Below are positions 52,318 through 62,876 of a DNA stretch of 64,000 bases, piece by piece. The notes under the pieces are model-generated. The model saw only the letters and a list, made by a program, of their open reading frames with translations. It was not told where the DNA came from and searched no databases. Within the stretch, counting starts at the first letter, position 1; every line of letters starts with the position of its first letter. The stretch is from Breznakia pachnodae (GTDB taxonomy: Bacteria > Bacillota_I > Bacilli_A > Erysipelotrichales > Erysipelotrichaceae): NCBI RefSeq assembly GCF_030814225.1, contig NZ_JAUSUR010000001.1, positions 124,001 through 188,000 of the forward strand, read 5' to 3'. The translations under genes were made by a program, and so were the position numbers.

Positions 52318-52972
52318 ATTTAGAAAGTTCCATCTTTATTTCAGCAAGTTTATTAAAACTTTTTTTAAAAGACCAGCCTACAGGTCCTCCTGTTAAATGT
52401 GGAAATCTGAAAACCCTTATTGAAGATTCATTTGATTTAATGTCACCTACTATTATTTCACTTTTCTTATAATGAGTTTCATTTACCAAATTTTCTTGAT
52501 CGAAAGAAAAATTGCTGTTAGAGTCACTTATATAATAAGTTGCAGCATCAAAAGCTGAAAATGAAAAGAAAATAATGACATCTGGTTTAATTTGATTAAC
52601 AACTTCATAGAAAGCCTTCGTAGACATTCTTATATCAGCTTTCCACTTTGCTTTATTTATTTTTCCATTTATTGTTCTTTGCAGTATCTTCTGCACATAA
52701 TTATAGTAATACACCTCTTGCAAATTATCCTTTATAATTCCATTACATGTAAGGAATTCAGTAATATTATTAAAGAATTTAATATTCCATCTATCTGCAT
52801 CCACTTGATGGAAATATCGATTCATTACTAATTTTGGAAAATCATTTAATACTTTTTCATCCCCATTGTAGTAAGTCGAATCATCAGAATAGTATGATTC
52901 TCCAACTATCAATATTTTTTTATCTTCTCTTAATTTTTCACCTTTATATACTGGTATTTTTATATCACTCAT
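52307..52972 (-). CDS. Uracil-DNA-glycosylase-superfamily-like protein
   Basis: This 221-residue protein has ILIVGESYY (residues 20-28), PDVIIFFSFSAF (130-141) and FRFPHLTGGP (188-197). These match the layout of family 4/5-like UDGs: the first catalytic loop GExPG-type, the central PDVIV-G strand and the final HPS-type loop. The catalytic residues are altered, so base excision cannot be assumed; it may recognise modified bases. It is coupled to the PD-(D/E)XK gene by overlap. A GGAGGT site precedes the ATG. Confidence 0.6.
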   Translation of the reverse strand: MSDIKIPVYKGEKLREDKKILIVGESYYSDDSTYYNGDEKVLNDFPKLVMNRYFHQVDADRWNIKFFNNITEFLTCNGIIKDNLQEVYYYNYVQKILQRTINGKINKAKWKADIRMSTKAFYEVVNQIKPDVIIFFSFSAFDAATYYISDSNSNFSFDQENLVNETHYKKSEIIVGDIKSNESSIRVFRFPHLTGGPVGWSFKKSFNKLAEIKMELSKYEL

Positions 52973-53031
52973 ATTTACCTCCGTTTGTGTATATAATTTA
53001 CTACTGTTAGATAACTAAAAATACTCAAGAC

Positions 53032-54654
53032 TTATTCATCAATAAATTCGTCAATAATATAAGAAATAAATTCTTTATTTCTCTCGTTAGTATCTTTGAT
53101 AGACTTTAAATCTAAACTTATTTCAAAAAGAAGTATGCGCATTGCTTCACTTTTATCAAATTTATTTAGACCCAAACTTGTTTGCGGTTCAACATATTCT
53201 TCCTTCATATGATTAAACCGATCATGTATTTTAATAACATCATTACTATATATATTCATTCCAGTGCGAGCAATTGTTTCATCACTAAATTCTCTTTTAA
53301 AATTATTCACAATATGATTTAATTGAATATTGTCAATATCATGTTTATTCGATGCTTTAATATAAACATTTAACCTAATTACATTTACACCTGTAAATTC
53401 CCAATATCTATCTTTCACATTTCCAAACATTGGCTCTATACCATTTCCAATTTTTAGTTTTATTAGATATTTTCTACTGCTTGAATCAAATCTTACTCCA
53501 TAACTATCTAAAGATAAATAATCATCACCAAGATTAATATAACTTTCATATTTTTTTATAGTTTCTATAATGAAAGTTGAAAACCTTTTTTGATAATCTA
53601 ATTTCATTGGTTCGTACAGTCTTTCTATGTTGTCATTTTTAACACCTTTACTTTTGTCTAGATTCCCAATGAAAAAATCTGTTACTGCACAATATACTTC
53701 TTCCACCATTGTTATTGAATGTTGAAGTTCTAAAATGTGTGAGTTAATTTCTTCTATTTCAACCTCTCTATTTTTGAATCTTTCTAATAATCTATTATAA
53801 TAATTAGACTCTCTTGACTCTTGAATTTCTATTTTTCTTCTTTCCTCATCTTCAATTCTTTTATTCATTTCGTTTGATAATTGTGTTTTTTTTCTTTTTT
53901 CATTTTCTATATTATTCTTAATTTCTTTATGTTCTTCTCTTTTCTTCTCAAGCATTTCTATTTCATTAGTTGGATAGCCATCAATCACACCAGCTATTAA
54001 CTTATAATTATAATCAATACTCGAAAATCCAGAATATTTGTTAAAAAAAGTTCTTGTAATTGATTGTCCTGTTTTTTCAAAAACAAATCGATCTCTTATA
54101 TGTTTTTTTAATAATTTATAATCTGATTGACTTAAATCTTCAATAAATAATACATCTTGATTTTCAACTTTTGATAAAAAACTCTTAAAATACTGTGACT
54201 CAGTAAAATTAATTTCTTTTGTGTATGGAATTATTTGATCATTAAAGTAATCATATAAGTAGCACTCAACATTAACAAAAGCATTCTTAACAATATTTTC
54301 AAAAGTTTCAGACCCTTGTGGTGTAACTTTATAGGAAGCATATGCACCTATTCGAAACCCTTTAACCTCTCCACCATAAGTATGAGTAACTTCTTTTTTC
54401 TTTTCAAATGATTTACATTCTGAAAAAAATGTACTTTTATCAAATATTAATACTCCATTAAAAGGTTTCCCTTGTAATTCGCTATGATGTTCTACATTTA
54501 ATAGCGTAACCCCATTATAATTCCATGCCTTCAACTCCATCCCATGCTCATTTCTCAAAGCAGGATCTATTAAAGAATTAAATCCACTACTAATAGATTC
54601 TTTATACTCTTCTACAATATCTATTCCTTTTAAATCAATATTATATTTTGACAT
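53032..54654 (-). CDS. Coiled-coil protein of unknown function
   Basis: This 540-residue soluble protein has a mixed N-terminal domain of about 230 residues (LKGIDIVEEYKESISSGFN, FNGVLIFDKSTFFSE), a long charged coiled coil at about residues 240-320 (KREEHKEIKNNIENEKRK, ERRKIEIQESRESNYYNRL) and a C-terminal domain of about 200 residues (YWEFTGVNVIRLNVYI). The start at 54654 has AAGGAGAG upstream. No family is recognised. It is the fourth gene of the six-gene run and could be a scaffold or sensor. Confidence 0.65.
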   Translation of the reverse strand: MSKYNIDLKGIDIVEEYKESISSGFNSLIDPALRNEHGMELKAWNYNGVTLLNVEHHSELQGKPFNGVLIFDKSTFFSECKSFEKKKEVTHTYGGEVKGFRIGAYASYKVTPQGSETFENIVKNAFVNVECYLYDYFNDQIIPYTKEINFTESQYFKSFLSKVENQDVLFIEDLSQSDYKLLKKHIRDRFVFEKTGQSITRTFFNKYSGFSSIDYNYKLIAGVIDGYPTNEIEMLEKKREEHKEIKNNIENEKRKKTQLSNEMNKRIEDEERRKIEIQESRESNYYNRLLERFKNREVEIEEINSHILELQHSITMVEEVYCAVTDFFIGNLDKSKGVKNDNIERLYEPMKLDYQKRFSTFIIETIKKYESYINLGDDYLSLDSYGVRFDSSSRKYLIKLKIGNGIEPMFGNVKDRYWEFTGVNVIRLNVYIKASNKHDIDNIQLNHIVNNFKREFSDETIARTGMNIYSNDVIKIHDRFNHMKEEYVEPQTSLGLNKFDKSEAMRILLFEISLDLKSIKDTNERNKEFISYIIDEFIDE

Positions 54655-54743
54655 TTTCTCTCCTTTTTTCAAAGTAAACTAATGAAACAATATAGTTACT
54701 ATTATCATAACAATGTTCTCTATATTCTAATTATTTAATAATT

Positions 54744-55667
54744 TTATTCATTATCTAATTTACTGTCCCAAATTGGTTCTAAAATTTTTATTCCTTTCAA
54801 ACTATTCAATTCACGTATTTTATCTTTTACAGGTTTTGATTTCAGTATTTCTTCTATTTTTCTTTTCTCATTAATATTTGTATATCTAATTATAAAAGTA
54901 TAATAACAAAAATCCTTCTTCATATCCAATTCAATTGATTCATGAATATCTAACTTTTGATTAGACTTATTCCAAAATTCAATTTCATCTATTTTATCAC
55001 TTAAAAAATCCTGATTAAGTTTAATATAGTTTATTGTCTTTTGAAGATGATCTTCAATTCCTGATTTTCCTAAACAAGATTGAGAATTGAACTTTACTTC
55101 TGCTAAAACTACTCGATGTTCATTCTTACAAACTCCTATTAAATCAAATCTTCCCCCACCATTATCATGTTTTTTACTTTCCTTAACAGGGTTGTATTCC
55201 ATATCATAAAAAAGAAAATTAGATTCTTCATTAGAGAACAACTCCTGTTGGTATTTCTTTTCTTTCATAGGCAAATTATAATTATCACAACACTCTTTTA
55301 TTAAGTCTGCATATTCTATCCAATCATTAATACCCTTGTTAATAAATTTTATAGTAAATTTTTCAGTTTCTTTATCATGGCCAAAAACTCTTTTTAAAGT
55401 AACAACTGCAACAGGTAGTTGTTTTTCAGTTCTTCTACTATTAATTTCAAAAATCCCACCTTTTACTTCTCCCTTATAGTTATTTCCATATTTGGTTATT
55501 TTGAGAGTATTATAACCTTTATAATAAATATTTATTATCTCATTACTATTAGTCTTTCGATAACATAATATAAATTCTTTGTTATTTTTTAAGTATCTAA
55601 TTAACGGTTTTAAATCATTATATACAAAATCAATAAAATCATTTGAAATAATTCTTAACTGTCCCAT
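54744..55667 (-). CDS. PD-(D/E)XK nuclease-like protein
   Basis: This 307-residue protein has a C-terminal nuclease-like core: glutamates in FSNEESNFLFYDMEYN, then D175 in GGGRFDLIGV and E190-x-K192 in VVLAEVKFNSQS, with a helix (IEDHLQKTINYIKLN) after the ExK strand. The N-terminal 130 residues are unrecognised. The ATG overlaps the stop codon of the MBL hydrolase gene (TAATG), so the products are probably partners. Confidence 0.75.
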   Translation of the reverse strand: MGQLRIISNDFIDFVYNDLKPLIRYLKNNKEFILCYRKTNSNEIINIYYKGYNTLKITKYGNNYKGEVKGGIFEINSRRTEKQLPVAVVTLKRVFGHDKETEKFTIKFINKGINDWIEYADLIKECCDNYNLPMKEKKYQQELFSNEESNFLFYDMEYNPVKESKKHDNGGGRFDLIGVCKNEHRVVLAEVKFNSQSCLGKSGIEDHLQKTINYIKLNQDFLSDKIDEIEFWNKSNQKLDIHESIELDMKKDFCYYTFIIRYTNINEKRKIEEILKSKPVKDKIRELNSLKGIKILEPIWDSKLDNE

Positions 55668-56884
55668 TACACCTCAAACTCCTCTCCATAATCTAAAATA
55701 ATTGAATTTTTATATTTCACATAGTCTTGTTTTCTATTTGTATGAATTGGAATTACATAATCATATTGTATCGTTTCCAAGACTCTATTTCTCGTACATT
55801 CATCAGCATGCCCTGATGTGTGAATCAGTTTTATATCTATTTCCATGTTCTCAATAGTTTCTAAGAAATGTTTCATTTTACTGTTTCTTTGATAACCACT
55901 CCACATGGAATATATTAAACATGCATTATTTAAATAACCTTTTTTATGGTACATCTCTATATCTTTCAGCATACTTTGCTTTATTATAAGAGCAAAATCT
56001 CTTTTAGTCATTTCTAAATATCCATCTTTCCTTATTGGTTCAACATATGTATTATAAAACTCACTTTTTGATTTTGCTTTGTATTCAGAACGTGAGAAGG
56101 GCACAAAAGAATAAACATTTGAAAAATCATTGGGATTGGGTATCTTATATCCGTAACTCGCTAATAATAGTGTAATATTGGCAGTAAAAATATTTTCTAT
56201 AAATATCTTTCCACTTCTTGTAGCCGCTTTATATACTGTGACTATTCTATCAATATTAGTGGTGCTTTGTAAAACTAATACTTGTTTATATTTCTTGCAA
56301 ACATCGAATAGATTATCACAAAGTTCTTTCTCTGACTTGTTTATAATCTCTTCTCTTGATATTGTAGTTCCTTCCATTAATAGAACATTTACTTTTTTTA
56401 TTTTATTCAACGTTGGCAAAAGCAATCTTCCTTTATACCCATTTTCACGAAAATCTCCCATATGTAATATACTTTTTCCATCACACTCTATCAAATACAT
56501 CAAGGAATTAAATGCTGAATGATCTACAACATAATTTTTTACTATAATACTTTTAATAGTAATTTCTTGATTTATAGATATTTTAATAACTGCTTTTGAG
56601 AGTTTTTGATTTGTAAAATCTGCAAGTAACTTATATATTTCATAGCTAACTCTTTCCATATAAACAGGTATATTGCTTGGTATATAATCGATTAATCCTG
56701 CATGGTCTAAATGGCTATGAGTAATAAAAACTGCTGAATAGTCTTCCCATTGAATATCAGGAATTTGCGTCTCATCATCTAAATCGCAGCCAAAGTCGAT
56801 TAAAATTTTTGTATTATCGTTTGAAGATATTTCAACTATATTTCCACCAATGCTATTTGATCTCCTTATTATTTTTAATCTCAT
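55667..56884 (-). CDS. Beta-CASP-like metallo-beta-lactamase hydrolase
   Basis: This 405-residue protein has MBL motif II THSHLDHAG (H56, H58, D60, H61), the ligand strand ILHMGDFR (D144) and a C-terminal HTSGHAD (H355, H359) as in RNase J and CPSF-73. The long insertion between about residues 160 and 320 corresponds to a beta-CASP domain. Such enzymes cut RNA or sometimes DNA. It is shorter than RNase J (about 550), lacks its C-terminal domain and sits in an accessory operon, so a defence role as a nuclease is plausible. Confidence 0.82.
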   Translation of the reverse strand: MRLKIIRRSNSIGGNIVEISSNDNTKILIDFGCDLDDETQIPDIQWEDYSAVFITHSHLDHAGLIDYIPSNIPVYMERVSYEIYKLLADFTNQKLSKAVIKISINQEITIKSIIVKNYVVDHSAFNSLMYLIECDGKSILHMGDFRENGYKGRLLLPTLNKIKKVNVLLMEGTTISREEIINKSEKELCDNLFDVCKKYKQVLVLQSTTNIDRIVTVYKAATRSGKIFIENIFTANITLLLASYGYKIPNPNDFSNVYSFVPFSRSEYKAKSKSEFYNTYVEPIRKDGYLEMTKRDFALIIKQSMLKDIEMYHKKGYLNNACLIYSMWSGYQRNSKMKHFLETIENMEIDIKLIHTSGHADECTRNRVLETIQYDYVIPIHTNRKQDYVKYKNSIILDYGEEFEV

Positions 56885-56903
56885 GATTCTCTCCTACCAT
56901 TTC

Positions 56904-57608
56904 TTAATCAAATAGATTATTAACCCTTTTATCTAATTCCTCCTTCTGTTTGGCAAATTGCTTCAACACAAGCAAAGCCCTCTCATCTGCTAAATCTAAA
57001 GATTTATTAAATAATTCAAATGATTTAGTAGTAATTTTCTCTCTTAGTTCACCTTGTACATCATTAAATTGCAATTCAAATTCTAAAATGCTTCTAGCCT
57101 CAAATAGCATAAATCCATTTCCATTCTTAGCTTCATTAAAAATACTCTTAACGATACTTTCTGGATTGGTATACTTTGAAAAATCAATATTTACTAATTC
57201 TCCCAATCGATTTTTCATCATTATACAACCAGCATGCAATATCGCTTTATATTCTTTAAGAGTCTTACTTAAATCATCTAAATTATCTAATATTTTCAGT
57301 TGTTCTTTAATAGCATGATAAAATATATTTAAACTAAAGAAATTTATATTTTCATAATAATTATTTTCTTCACTTCTGCCGCCTTCAATTAGAATTGCAA
57401 CAAACCTAGTTGATAAGTCTAAATCACTAATCATTTTATGAATCAAATTTTCCCTGTCATCTGAATCACTTTTATTACTTCTATATCCTTGATGTATTTG
57501 AATTTTAATTTGATTGTCATAGTACAAAGAAAACTGTGATCTATAAGTAATTAAAAGTCTCTCATATCCATTCATAACTTCAATAATTTTTACAGTATTA
57601 TTTTCCAT
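56904..57608 (-). CDS. Helical protein of unknown function, first gene of the six-gene run
   Basis: This 234-residue soluble protein has a beta start (IIEVMNGYERLLITYRSQF, IKIQIHQGYRSNKSDSDDR) and a largely helical remainder (KEQLKILDNLDDLSKTLKE, RALLVLKQFAKQKEELDKR). No motif is recognised. A GGAGAG site supports the start. It lies 19 bases upstream of the MBL hydrolase gene and may be a specificity or regulatory partner. Confidence 0.6.
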   Translation of the reverse strand: MENNTVKIIEVMNGYERLLITYRSQFSLYYDNQIKIQIHQGYRSNKSDSDDRENLIHKMISDLDLSTRFVAILIEGGRSEENNYYENINFFSLNIFYHAIKEQLKILDNLDDLSKTLKEYKAILHAGCIMMKNRLGELVNIDFSKYTNPESIVKSIFNEAKNGNGFMLFEARSILEFELQFNDVQGELREKITTKSFELFNKSLDLADERALLVLKQFAKQKEELDKRVNNLFD

Positions 57609-57863
57609 TTATTCTCTCCATTTTCTTTAGTTCTATTATCATTGGTACTCATTTAACATGAAACTATTGGTTTAACTTACTTTAAATTATATCATTTTAT
57701 CACAAGATAAACTTATCTATATAAGACTCAATGCCTTTACTTTAATAAATCCTATATCACAAAATGATAAAAAGTATATTTATTCACTTTGATTTTATAC
57801 TACATATAAATATTATTGTTATATCTCTTTTCAAGATTCTATCTCAAAAAGATGACTTCAATA

Positions 57864-60800
57864 TTATTCAAATGTTTCATTTTCGATTCGTCTTTGCCTT
57901 TCAATTTCTTTTGTTTCTGTCTTTATTTTCTTTTTCAATTTTAATATTTCAATATTTACATCATCTTTCAAATCGTTTAAAACCTTATCATATAAATCAA
58001 GTAATAAATCTATTCTATTGCCAAGCAAAATCGGCAAGGATTGATCCTCATTGAATGGATAAATTGTTTTACATAATACCTTTAGAAGTTTATTATTTTT
58101 TGTATCGTTAACAACATTTATAATATAATTTCCAAGGTCTGTCCATTTGTGTGTCTTTGTATCTTCATCGACCATAAATGGTTCGCAAAAATCCACAAAT
58201 TCAACAAGAGTTTTAATATCTTTGTTTTTTATCCACTCTAATTTTTTTTCATCAGGAATATAAGTAAGAGGACTTCCCCAAAATGAATTATATAGAAACC
58301 AGTTATGAGGAGATCTTATACCATTCTCTTCATTTACAATGAATAAATCTAAAAATTCCTTATAATAAAACTGAAGCAATGGAATGAATACTCCTTTTAT
58401 ATCATTAAATGAAATATAGTTTTTTGCCATTTCAAATTTGAAATTAATAAAGAATCGTGAAACTTCTTTACTAAATCTATCATCAATGAAAACATTTTTT
58501 GCAACCTCTCCAAACTCATGTTCAATTCTTGAATTAGAAGAGGTTTTATTAAAGAAATCATAATTTAAAATGGAAAGAGCACTTAAGCTAATTAACTCAT
58601 CAGATAATTTTTTCTTACTTAAATAATGTTCAATTACATCTACTTTCAACTCTATTGATTCATTTGACTCATCAAAAGTATTTAGATAACATATTATTTT
58701 TTCATCTGACATATCAACAATTTTATAAGTCAAATTTAAAAACTTTGACTTTTCTATAACTCTTGCTTCCACTAAATTTATCAATCTATCAAAATCGACA
58801 TCATTTATTTCTTTTACACTTTGTAAAATAGGATAAAACGAAACTGTTGTTGCATCATTACACACCATTTGAATGCATTCTTGATAATTATCTTCGTTCT
58901 CTCTTAATGCCGTAAACATGCCTTTTAGCAGTAGAGAAATCCCATGATTCGAATTGTTTTTTTCATTTACATGTCTAATAATCAACTCCAAAATGACTTT
59001 CTGAGAAACTTCCTTTGACATTAAGCCTATGCCAAATTCAACCATATAATAACTTCTTCCACCAAGTAATAGATTTATATTCTCTTGTAATATATTAAGA
59101 GAATTTGAAAATTCTTCGCCTAAATGTATAATTGTTTCACGCAAATTATCATGATCATCCTCTATTAAATCAATATCAAGACGTAGTTTATTATCACTAT
59201 ATAAATATATCTTAAACTTCTCCACTAAATTTATTGGCTTTACTATTTTTGCTAAATCTAAAAGTTCTGTCTTTATCTGGTCAGGTAAATCTTCTTTATC
59301 AAAATAAAACAAATGATTAATACTTAGCCATAACTCTGGAAAACTCTCTTTTTCAACCAATTTATGTATTTGAGGTTTTAAATAATTATAAAGTCCTCTT
59401 TTTAATAAACTTGGATAATTATTAGCTAAAGTAATTTTACAATTTTGATTATAATGGTCATCAAATAGATAAGAGAATATTAAATCTAATGTCGCCGTAT
59501 ACCATTTCCTTATCGCTTCGTGGGTTTTAGGAAAGTAACCATAATCACGTTTCATTGTTCCGAAATCTTCAATTGCAAATCCTGAAAATCCATCTGTTTG
59601 CAATAACTTATCAAGTAAACAAAATGCAAGTTCTTCTGCAGCATTATTTTTCATATCAAATAAATATCTTATTGAATTAAGTCTTTGTTCAATTGTTGCA
59701 TGGGTCCCAGAAAGATAAAGTTGATATATTGTTTCAATTTGTCTTTTTACTGAATTATGTGTTTCAATTTTCCCCTCAGATAAAGAAAATCTAAATAATA
59801 ATAAGATACAATCATCAAAATACTCTATATCATATAATATAAAAATTATCATATAAACATAGTCATTATAATTTTTGTTTTTTCGTGAGAAAAATGATAG
59901 GTTTTCAATTTCTAATAGTCTTTCTACAATTTTATCTGGAATAAGATACTTTAAATTTGAAAGTACCTTAACCATTTCAGATTTAACTACTTCATAATTC
60001 GTAAAGTACTTATCATGTATTGATATTGCAAATTGAATTGCCTCTTTATACGTATGGAGATATTTAATCCTTCTTGATAACGATAAAAATATTCTTGGAT
60101 AGTCATCAATTATATCCAATATATCTTTCCTATTGTGTTTAATAAGAAAATCAATTGCCAGTTTATTTGCTAATCCATGGGGCAATACTGCTCTCATTTC
60201 CCCCCGTGACTGAACTAACTGCATTTTTGTTAACTCTTGAATATTCTCATACAACTCCGAGCATGATAACCCTGATATTTTAGAAAAAAACTGAAGCTCG
60301 CTTTCTATATTAAAAGAATATACTAATGAACATACCTCTGCTGTCTTTAATAAATTTATATTTAATTCGTTGTTAGAGTAAAACAATCTATCAAATAACT
60401 CATCACTCCGTAAAACACCAATTGATTCATTTTTGTCAAATGTCTTTGCAAAATATGTTGCTAGTCTGAAATTACCTCCAGAATTTTGCACAATTGTTTC
60501 AATATGTGGCAGCTCTAAATTATCATAATTTTCCTTTAGATACCTTTCGATTAAACCATCGTCACTACTTACCATATAATAATTTGCCGTGTCAAGTACA
60601 TCATCTTCTTTAGCATCATATTCAATTGTTAGTAATGATACCTTACTTTCTTCTGTATTACATATTTTTGCTAACCTCGTATGCAATTCTTTCTCACAAT
60701 TATCAACTATTATAATAACTCTCTTTCTCAAATTTATTAAGTATTCTATTAGTGACATGGGAGTGGGGTTAGGTTGGTTTCCTATATCACAATACAAAAG

Positions 60801-61598
60801 TAGATTAGAATCTAAATTAACTTCATCTAGTGACTTATCAAATAATGCAAATGCCAATCGTGTTTTACCAACGCCAGACAAACCAGCAATCCTGACAACT
60901 TTACCTATCTGATTCAAATCTTCACGTATTTTTTTTATACCAGTCTTCATATCAATTTTGTTTTCTTCTTTATATTGCTCACTATATAAATAGCTCTTTT
61001 CACTAATTAAAAAATCATTGTTCAACTCTTTGGAGCCTTTTCTCCACTCTTCATATGTTCGCCATCCTGTAAATGCAATTCCTGTTTTATTTTTCACCCA
61101 GGCACATAAGGGTGGATACATATTTATCCATGATGCTAGTCGTGTATTATCGTAAAAATCAAATACTAGGTTCTCGGAGTATTCTCCTGCAGTCTCCTTC
61201 ATTACTTGTATTCTCTTCTTTAATTGAGAATCTGTAAGCTCTGCTTTAGAACTTATAATTATATATGCACCATTATCAGAAGCTAACTCAATTATACTCT
61301 CTCTTAATTTTCCTTTTAGTCTCATTTCCCTTATTATCATTGCAGGCTGCAAATCTGGCACTTTAACTTGAAAGACAGTTCTATTTGCTGGTATGTATTC
61401 ATCTTGAAGACTTATATTTGATGACATTCTAATTCGAACATCAACACCACCATCTGATGAGTCTTGATTTCCTCCATATGTAATAGATTTTGTACTTATT
61501 TTAAATGAAGATAATGTTGCTTCGCAAAGTAATCCTATAAGTGTCCTTAAGTCATCATCTCTAAGTTTTTTTATATCCTCCTTTGTCACTACAAACAT
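57864..61598 (-). CDS. Avs-like STAND NTPase with Mrr-like N-terminal nuclease domain
   Basis: This 1244-residue protein has three parts. The N-terminal about 180 residues show DGGVD (D49, D53) and FQVK (Q77, K79), the pattern of Mrr-type restriction nuclease domains. Residues about 205-450 form a STAND NTPase with Walker A GLSGVGKT (K245) and Walker B VIIIVDNCEK (D299). The C-terminal 750 residues are helical repeat-like, as expected of a sensor. The order nuclease-STAND-repeats is that of antiviral Avs proteins, which detect phage proteins and then degrade DNA. An AGGAGG site precedes the ATG. Confidence 0.85.
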   Translation of the reverse strand: MFVVTKEDIKKLRDDDLRTLIGLLCEATLSSFKISTKSITYGGNQDSSDGGVDVRIRMSSNISLQDEYIPANRTVFQVKVPDLQPAMIIREMRLKGKLRESIIELASDNGAYIIISSKAELTDSQLKKRIQVMKETAGEYSENLVFDFYDNTRLASWINMYPPLCAWVKNKTGIAFTGWRTYEEWRKGSKELNNDFLISEKSYLYSEQYKEENKIDMKTGIKKIREDLNQIGKVVRIAGLSGVGKTRLAFALFDKSLDEVNLDSNLLLYCDIGNQPNPTPMSLIEYLINLRKRVIIIVDNCEKELHTRLAKICNTEESKVSLLTIEYDAKEDDVLDTANYYMVSSDDGLIERYLKENYDNLELPHIETIVQNSGGNFRLATYFAKTFDKNESIGVLRSDELFDRLFYSNNELNINLLKTAEVCSLVYSFNIESELQFFSKISGLSCSELYENIQELTKMQLVQSRGEMRAVLPHGLANKLAIDFLIKHNRKDILDIIDDYPRIFLSLSRRIKYLHTYKEAIQFAISIHDKYFTNYEVVKSEMVKVLSNLKYLIPDKIVERLLEIENLSFFSRKNKNYNDYVYMIIFILYDIEYFDDCILLLFRFSLSEGKIETHNSVKRQIETIYQLYLSGTHATIEQRLNSIRYLFDMKNNAAEELAFCLLDKLLQTDGFSGFAIEDFGTMKRDYGYFPKTHEAIRKWYTATLDLIFSYLFDDHYNQNCKITLANNYPSLLKRGLYNYLKPQIHKLVEKESFPELWLSINHLFYFDKEDLPDQIKTELLDLAKIVKPINLVEKFKIYLYSDNKLRLDIDLIEDDHDNLRETIIHLGEEFSNSLNILQENINLLLGGRSYYMVEFGIGLMSKEVSQKVILELIIRHVNEKNNSNHGISLLLKGMFTALRENEDNYQECIQMVCNDATTVSFYPILQSVKEINDVDFDRLINLVEARVIEKSKFLNLTYKIVDMSDEKIICYLNTFDESNESIELKVDVIEHYLSKKKLSDELISLSALSILNYDFFNKTSSNSRIEHEFGEVAKNVFIDDRFSKEVSRFFINFKFEMAKNYISFNDIKGVFIPLLQFYYKEFLDLFIVNEENGIRSPHNWFLYNSFWGSPLTYIPDEKKLEWIKNKDIKTLVEFVDFCEPFMVDEDTKTHKWTDLGNYIINVVNDTKNNKLLKVLCKTIYPFNEDQSLPILLGNRIDLLLDLYDKVLNDLKDDVNIEILKLKKKIKTETKEIERQRRIENETFE

Positions 61599-61617
61599 TT
61601 TACTATCCTCCTGTGCA

Positions 61618-62613
61618 TCAACTGCTGCTTTCTATAATTAATTTGTTATAAGCCTTTTTAAATAAATCATAAGCTTCATCTTGTGATACATTGCGAATAT
61701 AAGACCCAGCCAATTCATTTGTTTCCATATTCTTAGACTCTATTGGACCATTACTTTTCCCTGGATTATCATTCATAATGATGTCAATTGAACTAATTCT
61801 TTCTGTTGGTCTAACAAGTGAATATTTAATTATTCCCCCATCTTCTTCCACATCCACGATTAGTGCAGTTTCTATAATCAAATCAAGAGATTTGGAGCCA
61901 TCATATGACTCAATATAAATAAAATAGTATCTTGATATCTCTTTTCCTAAAGTTATATCCCCATAAGTAGTTTTACATTTCTTTAAATCAACTCCCTCTA
62001 TATAACTATTAAACTCGTTACTATTCATATATGCCATATAGTTATCGGTATTCGAATACTCTAAATAGGTATATTCTGTATAATTAGGAATATACTTTAA
62101 CGGATTAACGACTATTTTACCACCCGAAATATCATCTATTTTTCGTATATACCAATAATCTAAATCTTCTCTATATGTAAGTAATGTTGCACTTTTAACT
62201 TTACCTTGCTCAATATCTATTTCAACAGAAGAATCACTAAATGCATTAGCATATTTAGAATTATGTTCATCCTCTTCTAAAATTTCAATTTTTTTGCTTT
62301 TATTTTATAATCCTCTGATGTATTATCTAATTCCCTATTAGTGGTATATATAAGACTTCGATTTTCTTTCTCTAATATCTCTTGTTATAGCTGAAAAAAT
62401 AGTTATTCCTGCAATAACTATAGATAAGATTATATTAGTTACACTTAACCAAAATGTATCTTTTTTATAAAAAGACTTACTTTCATTTTTAATTTCAATT
62501 TTTACAGATTTTTCTTCATTAGAAAGTTTAAACTCAAAATCATTATTACTTTTTTTATCTTTTACTTCTTTTCTTAACTTTCTATTTTCTCTTTTAAGCT
62601 CATCCCTATTCAT
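61618..62613 (-). pseudogene. Membrane-anchored protein broken by two frameshifts
   Basis: A start at 62613 (GGAGGGGATAGG upstream) opens a coiled coil (MNRDELKRENRKLRKEVKDK) and one membrane helix (LSVTNIILSIVIAGITIF). The frame shifts near 62361-62384, continues as EILEKENRSLIYTTNREL and shifts again at seven T (62289-62295) into a frame reading IEILEEDEHNSKYANAF and YWYIRKIDDISGGKIVVNPL, which runs into the 139-residue frame at 62037-61618. Joined, they make one protein of about 330 residues. The frames at 62338-62613 and 61618-62037 could instead be separate small genes. Confidence 0.55.
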
Positions 62614-62655
62614 CCTATCCCCTCCAAATTAATTATAGAAATATTATATCAAATA

Positions 62656-62681
62656 AAAAGTACTCAATCTAGAGTACTTTT
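62656..62681. terminator. Terminator hairpin
   Basis: A perfect hairpin, AAAAGTACTC / GAGTACTTTT, separates the broken membrane gene from the upstream membrane protein gene. About 195 bases from here to 62876 hold no gene I can support. Confidence 0.7.
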
Positions 62682-62876
62682 AGTAGTTTAGTATTTCGAA
62701 TAATTTATTGACATAAATTTTAATATCAATAACAGATCATGATCATGCATTTCATACATAGGACACAACTAGGTTATAAATGCACATCAAAAACTTAGGA
62801 ATCCCACCTCTTTCGTTTGATCATATGCAATTATTTGTACAATTATTGGATACTAAACCTTGCTCTCACAAGATAA

